The translations under genes and the position numbers were made by a program. The notes beneath the pieces are model-generated. The model was not told the DNA's origin and did no database searches. It saw nothing but the letters and a program-made list of their open reading frames with translations. A DNA stretch of 64,000 nucleotides, taken from NCBI GenBank assembly GCA_022432975.1, contig CM039512.1, positions 6,584,858 through 6,648,857 of the forward strand, read 5' to 3'. The DNA comes from Begonia masoniana. Lineage: Eukaryota > Streptophyta > Magnoliopsida > Cucurbitales > Begoniaceae. Below are positions 53,852 to 64,000 of the stretch, piece after piece. Position 1 is the stretch's first letter, and each line of letters starts with the position of its first letter.

Positions 53852-56271
53852 ATGACTACACCCTTAGAACATGGTTACATAGGCTTATCAGAGTCTGTTT
53901 CTTCGATGACAAGCTCTGAAAAGTCCTCTGAGAGATGCAACAACGGCGGTTTGAACCTCAAGGCCACGGAGCTCCGACTAGGCTTGCCTGGGTCTGAGTC
54001 GCCGGAGAGAGGCGGTGGGCTGGAAGAGAAGGCCGGATATCCTCTTCCTTTGCAGAAGAACTTTGTCTCCGGGGCCAAAAGAGGATTTTCCGATGCCATT
54101 GATGGAGCTTCTGCTAAGTGGGTTTTCTCTGGAAATGGTGGATCTGATAATGATTCAGCTAAAGGCGGAAACTTGTTCGCTGCTAGAGTTGTTAACGAGG
54201 GTAAGACTCAGCAAGGTGGTTCAAATAACTCTGCCGGGAAAAATGGCGTTTCTCAGTTCGCCGCAAGAGAAAAATACTCAGCTTTCTCCTCCGGCAGCCA
54301 AGTAAAATCTCACTTCGCTTTTCCTTTTCCTTTAAAATTGCTTTTGCATGATCAATCTTCTTTGAAGTTCTGTCTCTCTAAGATGATTACCATTTTTTCA
54401 ATTTGCAGACTCTTTCTTTTCCTCGTTGAGCTGTTTACAATTAAACTCTCGATGTATTGTGTATTAGTGCTCTTTGGCGATACTTATATACATAAATGCC
54501 TCATTATAATCAATTTTCATACTTAATGATTATACATATTGTAGAAAGATTTTATTTGTTCATTAGCTTAACTTCGTGATATACTTTGACAGAGAGCAAG
54601 TTGTGGGATGGCCACCAATCCGATCCTTCAGGAAGAATTCGATGATTAGTAGTGTGAAAAACGAAGATGATGCTGAGGGCAAGTCGGGATCGGGAAGCCT
54701 CTATGTCAAAGTGAGCTTGGATGGCGCTCCATACTTGAGAAAAATTGATCTGAAAACCTTTGCTTGTTACATGGAGCTCTCTTCAGCCCTTGGCAAGATG
54801 TTCAGCTGCTTTACAATTGGTACTTTTTTCTTATAAACTATCCATAAATGATCTTGCAAGCTCATATCTGTTCGTTATTCTTGTCGGCTCCATTGATAGG
54901 CCAATTTACTCCGGAAAACTTTCCTTCTGTAGAAATCCCGCTTTGATTAAATTGTAGGACACATCCATTGAAACTTGCCATTGATGATTGTAGTGTTTTG
55001 TAAAAATTAGAACTTTGATCGTTATGTCAAAAATGGGTAAAGAATAAGATAATTTAGGCTTCAGTTTTGATGTTTGGTTTTTTATGTAACTGGTTCAGGT
55101 CACTGTGGCTCCCACGGTATTTCAAGCCGAGACGGGTTAAACGAAAGTCGATTGATGGATCTTCTCCGTGGTTCTGAATATGTGCTCACTTATGAAGATA
55201 AGGACGGAGATTGGATGCTAGTTGGTGATGTTCCTTGGGAGTAAGTTCATATTTTCTTTCTACCTTTTTTGAGTTCTAGTGAAGCAAATTTACTGCAAAT
55301 TATACATTATTTCCTTCAAGTAAAGTATTCATATGATCTTCCAAAATGACCAATATGTTAATTTTTCATTTGCTTTCTCAGCCCTGTTTCTGTACAGTTT
55401 TTAAAAGCAGTTTTCATAAACAGGAAAAAGTTGAAAAATAGTGCATCTGGGCGTCTTTTCGAAGAAACAATTCTGAATTTCATTTTTCCTGTTTTCAGAT
55501 TGGTTTATTTCTTTATCTTTTTTATGTTTTTTCAAGAGCAATATTTTAAAATATTTCCCAAACACCTACCCAATATTTAGTTTTGAAATTAATACTATCC
55601 CTTATCAGACAAAAGAAATTTACAACAATTGTATGAAACTGAAGGTCTACCGATGACAACAACATCTTCTTTAGTACATTTTATCTACTTGCTGCAGTAT
55701 GTTTATCGATACATGCAAGAGGATGAGGATCATGAAGAGTTCAGAGGCGATTGGGCTGGGTAATACCCTGTTTCTAATCGTATTAACAGATCTTTATTCT
55801 CGATACTTTTTTGATCGAAAATATTAGCAGACAAGTTTTAGTGGCGAGTTTCCCTTTTTTCTGTGTTTTATGATTATCAGTTTATCACTAAAGAAGAATA
55901 TGGGCTTAATTGTCCACTTCATTCTTCAAAGTTACTATCATTATCTCCACCATCAAAGACTCTTTTCATCTTTAAAAATTAATGGGTTCAAGCACCTGTC
56001 GTTTTCTTTATTGTTGATGCCTCTGTCCCTACTCTCTCTCTCTCTCTCTAAAACTTGGTATAATTTTTATGAATTTGATGCTTTGAGTTTTCATCATTAG
56101 AAGGATAAGAAATCTTACTTAGTGGGTTGTTCAAAGATTACTCTTCTAGAGAGCCAGTGAGGGAAATAATTGAAAACAATTTTGTCGAAAAAAATCAAAC
56201 TTTGTTTCCGATTTTGAATTGTGTTTATGCATATGATGTTTGCAGCCCCAAGAAGGATGGAGAAGGTGTAA
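53852..56271 (+). CDS. Aux/IAA auxin co-receptor repressor (IAA27/IAA9 type), 5 exons
   Basis: Short-lived nuclear repressor that binds ARFs and is degraded through TIR1/AFB when auxin is present. Exons: 53852-54301, 54597-54819, 55099-55240, 55698-55759 and 56246-56271; 903 nt, 300 aa. The start is [18 protein letters not shown]. Domain I is [17 protein letters not shown] (LxLxL EAR motif) and the degron is [15 protein letters not shown]. The PB1 domain (III/IV) includes [19 protein letters not shown], then [16 protein letters not shown]. Exon 2 begins after a triple AG (acagagag); the third AG keeps frame. The tail [10 protein letters not shown] stops early. One base fewer would read MEKCKTHEKS, closer to the usual MEKC(K/R) ending, so the C-terminal basic tail is altered. 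Confidence 0.92.
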
Positions 56272-57771
56272 AACCCATGAAAAAAGTTGAAAACTTTGAC
56301 TAGTGAATGGGTCGTAGAAGCACTTAAAGGTCAAGTAGTAGTATGTTTGAAGATGGGTTTTTTATGTGGCGGCCAAACCGGAGCGGAAGCCGGTCTGGTT
56401 CTTGTGACTATGAAAGGTTCATGTATTGAGAGAAAGTTTGGTGTAGTAGGCAAGAAGTGTCATTGTAAACTGTTTGAGTTTCTAAGATTATCCTCCCCCT
56501 CCCTCCTTTCCCCTGTTTGTGTTCCTCTTTTTTATGACAGTTGTTTGCCAAATACTGTATTTTTCTGATATATTAATGCTTGGTTTGCTGTAATCTCAAG
56601 TCCTCTCCTCTCTCTTCCTCTTCATTAAAATGATTCCTCTCTAACCCAATATAATTTATCAAAGACATCATAAAGTACTGTGTTGTTCGACTCGGAGTTA
56701 GACCTGCATGAATTTGATCTCGGGTTTTAGACCATAAGACCTTGTGCTGATTAGAGCTCTGTAAACATTACCTTGCATAACTTATCTCACTGATTGCAGA
56801 ACTTTTAAGCAAACAAGACTCTTTTTAGCAGTAGACGAGCTTGTTTCTTGAGATTGCAAGTAGAGAGTTCTTGAAGTAATTGCTTTATCTAGTTTCTTGT
56901 AGAGATGACTAATAAACCAGCTGAACCTGAAAAAAAAGCTAGCTAACCGTGCCTAGCGAGTTAAACGAGTTGAGTCTAATGAGTCCAGTTTAACGAGTTT
57001 GACTAAAAAAAATTCAACAAAAACTGGCTCGCGAGATAATGTTAAACGAGTCAAGCTGAGTCGGCTAAACGAGTCTTAACAAGCTAAGCCTAACAAACTA
57101 AACATAGATAAATATTTTCAATTTATTTAAATGTAATTTATATTTTTAAAAAATTTTAATTAATTAAAATTATAATAATTATTTATCATTATAATGTCAA
57201 AATATAATAATTAATCACTTAGTGAAAAAAAAATTATTTTATTAATATAAAATGTCATCTAAAAAAAATATCATTACAAATAATTAAAAGTTACATAATT
57301 ACAAATTATATACATAATAACTAAATTGGTAACTATTTAATTGTCAATAATTTGAAATTAGGGTGACAAACGAACTGACCGAGTCAAGTTGAGTTAATCC
57401 TAAAAAAGTCCGACTCATCGAGCCTAACGAGTTTACTAAAAAAAAATTTCAATTCGAGCCGACAAACAATCGAAAGTTAAACGAATCGAGCCCGCTACAA
57501 TGCATAGCAGACATCCCTGTCATTTATCATCTCTAGTGTCTTAGATTCTTAACCAATAAATAATGAATGAGATTTTAGAGGATGAAAAGATTATCGACCA
57601 TGTGTTTAACAGAAAAAACGGTCGTATCTGAATTTTGAAAATTATAACAAATCAAAAATGTGCTACAAAGGACTCAACTCTCTCTCTCTCTCATTCTCTC
57701 TCCAGATTGTATAAGTATCTGTGTAAACATTACTCATACAGCAAAATAAATAGGCTGTGTTTCTTCTTCAC
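56272..57771. other. Aux/IAA 3' flank and a non-coding repeat
   Basis: The 3' UTR of the Aux/IAA gene runs to perhaps 56590. From about 56930 to 57500 there are many aaacgagtc/gactcgttt-type words (gttaaacgagttgag, ctaaacgagtctt, tcgagcctaacgag) with an AT-rich middle. This resembles a widespread non-coding plant repeat; boundaries were not resolved. A CT tract lies at about 57678-57702, in the 3' region of the next gene. Confidence 0.45.
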
Positions 57772-60700
57772 TCATGCTTCACTTTCAATCTTCGCGTCGT
57801 CAGTCTCGCCGATAGTAAACCTAACAAATCTCCGAACCTTGATGTTCTCCCCAAGTGCGGCAACTGTTTGCTTGACCAAGTCCTTAACCAGAAGAGTGTC
57901 ATTCTTAATAAAAGGTTGTTCTAAAAGAGCAAGTTCTCCCAGTCTCTTGGATACCCTTCCCTCGACAATTTTCTCTCTGATATTCTCGGGTTCGACTGAA
58001 GATCATCTCTCTGTATCTCAATCTCTTTCTCCTTTGCGACGTAACTTTCTGGGATATCTTCGATCGAAACGTATTTCACTAGTGGACATGCGACTATTTG
58101 CATTGCCAGGTCATCAACCAATTCCCGGAAATTTTCACTTCGACCCACAAAGTCGGTCTCGCAGTTTACTTCAATTAGAACGCCGATTCTGGAGTCATGT
58201 ATGTAGGACCCAATTCTGCCTTCAGCTGCCAGACGGCTGGATTTTTTGTCGGCGGAGGAGAGTCCTTTCTTCCTCAGATACTCTTGTGCTTTCTCCAGAT
58301 CCCCTCCTGTTGCAGAGAGAGCTTTCTTACAATCCATCATTCCTGCACCAGTTTCCTCCCTTAGTTGCTTCACCAGCCCAGCAGAAACTGCAACTGTGGG
58401 TGGCCTGCAATTTTGTTTTCATAAAAAAAACAAAAATCACTTCCTACTTGCAATATAATTCAAGATTTCAGAAAATGATAGACAAGTCTGAACAAGAATC
58501 ACTTACTTGGCAGCAATTTCTTCTTCTGCACTGACCGAAGGAGCAGACTCTTTTGCTGGAGCGGAGACTGTTCTCGCCTGAGTTTGTGCAGCCACCTCAG
58601 CAGCAAAATCTTGGCTCTTCTTTTCCAAGCCTTCTCCGAGATTGAACCTCACAAATCTCTTGACTTTAATGTTTTCTCCAATGGTGGCAATGGTCTGTTT
58701 CACCCAGTCCTTCACCACAACCTTATCATTCTTAATATATGGCTGTTCAAGCAAAGCCAGTTCCTCAAGCCTCTTCCTTATCCTCCCTTCCACTATCTTT
58801 TCCCTGATTTGCTCAGGTTTGGACATCAGATCTTCCTTCTGCATCTCAATCTCTTTTTCCTTTCTCACAAATTCGTCCGGAACATCCTCCGTCACAAGAT
58901 ATTGCACTTGAGGACATGCGGCTGCTTGCATGGCAAGATCATCGACCAACTCCTTAAATATGTCACCTCTCGAGACAAAATCTGTCTCGCAGTTTACTTC
59001 GACCAAAATACCGATCCTATTATCGTGAATATAGGAACCTATTCTTCCCTCTGCTGTCGCTCTGCTTGCTTTCTTATCTGCACTGGCTAAACCTTTCTTC
59101 CTAAGGAACTCCTGAGCTTTAACAATGTCTCCACCACTCTCTGTAAGGGCCTTTTTACAATCCATCATTCCCGCCCCTGTTTCTCCGCGGAGCTGCTTCA
59201 CTAAAGCTGGAGATACTACACTGCCTGTTTATAAATACATAAAAATAATTAGTAAAAATCTAACCGATAGACACTAGAATTCAGGTTAAAAAAACAAAGT
59301 TAAGGTAAAAGACAAGTTTTCAACCATGGAAGCTAAATCCCATTTCATTTCTGGTTGTCAGCTAAGCTATCCAAAAAAGCATTGACAGGAAGAAAAATAA
59401 TAACACAAGGAAGCCACAAACAGTTGGAGATGAGTTTTAGCTTTCAATAATTCAAGGATCAGGTATTAAGCCATTATCTTATTGTTGTAACTCAAAAAAT
59501 ATTGCTTAATAAATAAACTAAGCCCCTGTCTCTGGATATGATGTACTAAACAAAATCTCCCAAAGGCTCATCATAGCAATACTGGGTATTTTGTTTTACC
59601 TATATTGCGTTTTTCTCATTTTTTAAACCTTGTGAATACCCAGTACAGAAACGTAGTCCCACTTTTCAGCTATAATTTCTTTTAAAATAATAAAAAAAGT
59701 CTAATAGTTTTTAATGCAGAATGGACTTCAGAATGAATAATTAGTCTACTTTCTGTTTTAGTAACATCTGTTTGTATACCTGCTTGGGTAACACTCCCAT
59801 TCTTATCAGGTACTTGTTCCACTTCTTTGTCTTGTACCGAAGTAGCAGCCTCGCTTTCATTAACTGCAGGCTGGATTTGGCTTTCAACTTCATCTTTGCC
59901 TTGTACCGGAGTAGCAGCCTCGCTTTCATTAACTGAAGGCTGGATTTGGCTTTCAACTTCATCTTTGTCTTGTACCGGAGTAGCAGCCTCGCTTTCATTA
60001 ACTGCAGGCTGGATTTGGCTTTCAACTTCATCTTTCTCCAAACCATCATCATCTTGACTCGACGCAATCTCCTCTTCAGCTTGACTTTCCGAAGACAAGA
60101 TTTGCTGAGGTGGCTCATCAGAGACCCTAGATTCAAGAGTCTCAATTTCAGAACTTAGCTCTGTTATCTCCTCAATAGGTTCAGCTATGTTCTCCACAAT
60201 ATTTTCCAAGCTAGAAACAATATTTTCTGGGGTGGTGTCATCAGTTGAATCTTCAGGCAATGTATCAGCTTTTTCTGCAGCTTCCTCATCTGCTTTGTTT
60301 AAAGCAGCTTCATCATCTTTTTCTGTTTTATCCTCAGAAAGTATACTTGCCTTGTCTTCATCAACTGTATCAGTCTGGTCAAGCTCTATTTTTTCATTTT
60401 CGGCAGATGCAATTGTTTCAAGAGGATTCGTTTCAGAACTCCCTTCTACTTCTTTCTCCATGGTTTTGACGGAATCATCTATGTCTGATGATGAACTGGA
60501 AACAGCGCTTTCTATGTCATTACCAACATTTGCAATATCAGCTGAAGCTCCATCATCTCCTCCAGTCTCATCAGTTGCAGTAGGTATTTCATCTGACTCC
60601 TCTGCCACTTTAGTTAAATCATCAGATATGGCTTCACTTTGGTTGAATTGAGATTCAAGAATTTCTGTGACCTTTTCCACTACCGTTTTTTGAGCTGCCT

Positions 60701-61835
60701 TTTCCACTTTCTCCTTATCCTTTAAAAATTGGGCAATATCCTTGTTATTACTAAATGCAATCACAAAGGGGTTTGTTGCTGTATGGACCACGCGTTGGTT
60801 GAGTTGCAAATCTAGCTTGGCATAATCTTCATCCTTCTTCATGGTCAAAGTAACCTGTCCTCTTGTAATGCGTAAAACACGAACTTCAATTTCTTGGCCG
60901 GCTTCCAGAGAAGATCCACCCATAAGATTTCCAAACCCCTCACTAACTTCCTCAGAACTGGGCAGAAATCCTTCCTCGCCCTCTGGAAGAGAAATAAAAG
61001 CACCAGCCCTGGTCAAATTTTTCACTGTTCCTTTTAAGTCTTGCCCTTTAGCAAACTTTGAAACTTTCTTTACTTCATCTCTTTTCGGCCTTGGTTTTTG
61101 AGTGTTATTTCTTGCAGATCCTGCTTTATCAACACTAGCAGGAGAATCTTTCCTTTGTTGAGGTTTACCAACTTTTTCACTTTCGCGCATAGTGAGAGAA
61201 ATCCGTCCAGCCTCATTATTCACTTCAACTAATCGGACTTTCACCTCTTGGCCAACAGAAACAACACTAGCAACATCCTTGACGTAACTATCACTTAACT
61301 GGGAAACATGAACTAACCCATCCGTGAATGCACCAAAATCTATAAATGCACCAAACGGCTGAATTGATCTTACTTTCCCTGTAAAAGTTGCACCAAGAAC
61401 AAGTTCCTCTTTTTTTACAGGTGGCATCTCACTCTTCCTGGCAGGTCTAGTACGTCTAGCCTGCCCAGCATCACCATCTGATTTGATTGAAGATTTTTCA
61501 GTAGTTACATTTGCAGTGGATAAAACTTCTTCCGACCCATCACTTGAATGTTCACTAGCAACTTGCGAACTCTGCTCTCCCACTGCTACGTCAGTTTCTG
61601 TGGCCAATAGTTTTGGAATTCTAGCATCATGGCATAAAAGACCATCCTTACTGAATGACGGAAATAATCTCACAGATGTGGATAGAGGGGAGAGCAATCT
61701 ATGGAAATAAAGTGTATTTCTCGAGGGTTTTCTTGAAATGTTGAAACTTAAAGAATTGTCGCTTTTTCTTGCTGTGAAGGCAATACCCAGAACAAGTGAA
61801 ACATTGTTTAGAGAAGATGGTATTACTGTCATCAT
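57772..61835 (-). CDS. PETs: Plastid PSRP-7/EF-Ts polyprotein (PETs), with a 1-nt frame break
   Basis: Nuclear gene for plastid elongation factor Ts, which recycles EF-Tu, fused to ribosome-associated S1 domains. Coding exons 59780-61835, 58507-59224 and 57772-58404. The start [20 protein letters not shown] begins a Ser-rich transit peptide. S1 domains are at residues about 148-217 and 264-333. An acidic Ser/Glu-rich linker follows, with three [22 protein letters not shown] repeats near its end. Then come two EF-Ts modules, each with KQLR(G/E)[13 protein letters not shown] and VNCETDFV. The exons sum to 3407 nt, one short of in-frame. The shift is near 57989, where LQSNPR leaves the frame that continues as [19 protein letters not shown] and ends [21 protein letters not shown] 1-nt error or a true truncation of the second module. 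Intact length would be about 1,135 aa. Confidence 0.9.
59827..60040 (-). repeat. Tandem 66-69-bp repeat in the PETs linker
   Basis: Three successive coding units ([19 protein letters not shown] and variants: PSV for PAV, TSV for TPV) at the end of the acidic linker, before the first EF-Ts module. The DNA copies are nearly identical (ggctggatttggctttcaac on the plus strand), so the array is recent. Confidence 0.9.
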
Positions 61836-63448
61836 ATTGACTTACATACAAACGTTAGGATATGTCAATGGTTCATCATCACCTGCACAGAAAAACAATG
61901 ATTTCACTAGAGTGAAAATTAATTTTTATAATAATTGGAAAAAAAAAAAACTGTTCAAAGGTAAGTAAAGGTTTTCAAGTTTTAGATGACGATGAATTAC
62001 AGGATTAAAAAGTCACCAATTACTCTAGGGAGGCATGTTTATGAATAACAGCCTGCTCAGCTTGATAAGTTAACTATTTTCACCACAATAACAACTATCA
62101 TCAGCAATTCAGATAAATTGATGGTTCAACTATATCCAAACTAACACCATTAGAATTAAGATTTGACTTCGATCAGTTTTCTCCCCTAAAATTAAGCAAA
62201 TATAAACGACAGATATATCTTAACAACCTCCTCTGCTACTCTCTCATCAAAGTCAGCTTAACAAATATTGTAAGTTTCAAGTTGAGTTCAGTGAATCTAG
62301 GATTACAACATAGGATATACTTTCAAAGGATTTCTATGTAAAGCAAATTCGAACCCGAATAACATTGCCATTGCAGAGTATCTTCTTTACTTCTTGCACC
62401 CTCAGAATTTGCAGTCCTTATTGGATTTTTCTATGAAAAAACAACTACAAAGAAATAATTATTCCCACAAATAATCTACACCATGGTACTCTCCCACACA
62501 AGACACTGAAGAGCAGAAAACAGCAAGCAACGGGAGATTTTCTCAGTAATATTGACAGAAGAACTTCAAGAGAGAACAAAGAGTAGAAGCTGAAACTCAA
62601 ATACCCAGAAAAAAATAACATCACCAGCCAAAAGAGGAAGTAAAACTGAGTAACCCATTAACGAAGAAAGTAGAATTGAGTACCTGAAAAGTTTCAGAAA
62701 CCCATGATTACACAGAATTGTTTCACACAGAAAAAAGAGGAAAAAGAAATGGCTTGGATAGTCTGAGAGAAACAAATTGGCGATAGAGGTAATTAGAGAT
62801 GTCGAGGAAGAAGAAATGAAAGGCGGGGGCTCGAGTCCTTATCTCCTGGTACTGCTCTCTTGATGCTATATAGATAGGCCAGCATCTATCTGCCATGAAG
62901 CTTAATCGATTCTCCCGTACCAGACTGCGGGTCGTTTCATATGATGGGCCGGGTTATACTAGACCAACACGTTTCATATAATGGGCTTTAATTTCCGGCC
63001 TTAAAAGTCCATGATTTATGAAATCAACTGCCCAAACCCATCACGACCCATAAAATCATATTATTTACTTTATTAATTTGGTTTTGATATATTAACGTGA
63101 CAGTCTTCCATGTAAAGACAAAGAGGTCTCAATGTGAGGGTCCAACTATACCAGTGGAGGTGCACAATCTCACATTAATTGGAAGAGTAGAAAATGTATG
63201 ATTTATTAATAGAATTCTCATTCTTACATATTACGTGTTTTGAGATAATTTCAAGAATAAATTCGTGCATGCTTTGGCTCAAAGCTAACAATATTATATT
63301 GAGAGTACTGAGGGACGCTACAATTAATGTTTCATTTAATAGTCTGGTCATTTGAGATGTCATGCTAGCTACTTCTTTACTAAACCATGTAGATGTAATG
63401 TCGGTTCGAACACATTGGGCTAGTGACAAAATTATTATTCAAGCATTA
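61836..63448. other. PETs 5' region and flanking repeats
   Basis: An untranslated exon/intron arrangement is likely (a donor-like acctgcacag complement near 61880 and first-exon-like sequence about 62560-62850), but I could not fix borders. From 63090 to 63440 lies a dispersed repeat (ggaggtgcacaatctcacat...ttattaatagaattctcatt) related to about 6395-6480. No further gene was found. Confidence 0.35.
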
Positions 63449-64000
63449 TGTAACACCCAAAAATTTTACGTGTAAAATATTATATGTGCATAATATTTTA
63501 AGATTAAATTATTAATTAAGAATATTAGAAAATGTTATTTAACGGTATTATGAGGCAAATTGAGGATGATAATTGAAGTTGAAAAGTCAATAGGGTGAGG
63601 TAAATTGTGAAATTTAGGGTAAGGATAATTGTTATTTAACCAATTATTGTTAGAATTATAAGGATTTATAATTTTATTTGGATCTAAATTGTTAAACTAT
63701 AAATTATACATTATGTTATCATCAGGTTTAAGTCCATATTAAAGTGATTTAATATGATTTCAATGGACTTTGGAGTATATTAAATATAATATGGTTATAT
63801 TATAACGTGTAGAGACACTAGGGGTAATTTACCAATTTTTGATGGGCAAACTGGTAAATTACCCAATTAATTTAAATATAGGGTTATGGTCCCCAATTCA
63901 ATCGAACCTTTTGCCTCTTGGAACCTCCATAACTCTAGAGAGCGTTTGAGAAGGCGATTGTCGAATTCGGAAGATTCACGTACCCGATTTACAGTATTTG
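63449..64000 (+). mobile_element. LTR start, continues beyond the window
   Basis: It begins tgtaacacccaaaaatttta, a start common to several plant LTR families and alike to the tgtaatacccgg and tgtaatacccag ends seen at 44273 and 45415. It reaches a leader-like stretch (tagagagcgtttgagaaggc) at the window edge. The element is incomplete here. Confidence 0.5.

Noticed and set aside
57635..58534. 299-aa plus-strand ORF opposite the PETs gene
   Set aside because: It lies antisense to the EF-Ts exons and owes its length to their codon use; no domain seen.

Overview
This is plant nuclear DNA, most likely from a eudicot. It is AT-rich, its genes carry many small GT-AG introns, and it holds a Cassandra TRIM, a Mutator-like element (MULE), Ty3-type LTR debris and six recognisable plant gene models. 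I cannot name the species. The evidence is my own reading of translations and splice sites; no database search was run.

Layout. 1-2560: decayed chromodomain Ty3 retrotransposon. 2752-3255: small MULE-type MITE with a perfect 9-bp target duplication. 3777-5660 (-): type II ROP/RAC GTPase, 8 exons. 7545-9156 (-): cytosolic type II peroxiredoxin, 3 exons, with the usual resolving cysteine replaced by Leu. 9686-11669 (-): NPF (NRT1/PTR) transporter, 4 exons, with a 1-nt frame break. 13436-16320 (-): bHLH68-like factor, 9 exons, intact. 17777-19097: non-autonomous repeat with a complete Cassandra element nested in it. 21616-22263: foldback element. 22958-31568: 8.6-kb MULE with about 0.5-kb terminal inverted repeats and a perfect 9-bp target duplication. 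It carries a degenerate MuDR-type transposase and a second ORF of the 'putative plant transposon protein' type. 32160-33816 and 34507-37816: pure A and pure T runs of 1.66 and 3.31 kb, which should be treated as suspect assembly. 37817-45415: nested and recombined solo LTRs with GATCGATCGCC palindromes. 45416-49571: more LTR-like DNA and a 0.5-kb AT microsatellite between direct repeats. 53852-56271 (+): Aux/IAA repressor (IAA27/IAA9 type), 5 exons. 57772-61835 (-): plastid PSRP-7/EF-Ts polyprotein (PETs), 3 coding exons, with a 1-nt frame break in its second EF-Ts module. 63449-end: start of another LTR.

The genes do not form a functional cluster. They are ordinary dispersed genes: Rop signalling, peroxide detoxification, nitrate/peptide transport, transcription, auxin response and plastid translation. 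The most unusual content is the MULE with its two ORFs and amplified repeats, the palindrome-mediated LTR rearrangement, and the Cys-to-Leu change in the peroxiredoxin. Several single-nucleotide frame breaks together with kilobase homopolymers suggest that part of the apparent gene damage is consensus error.
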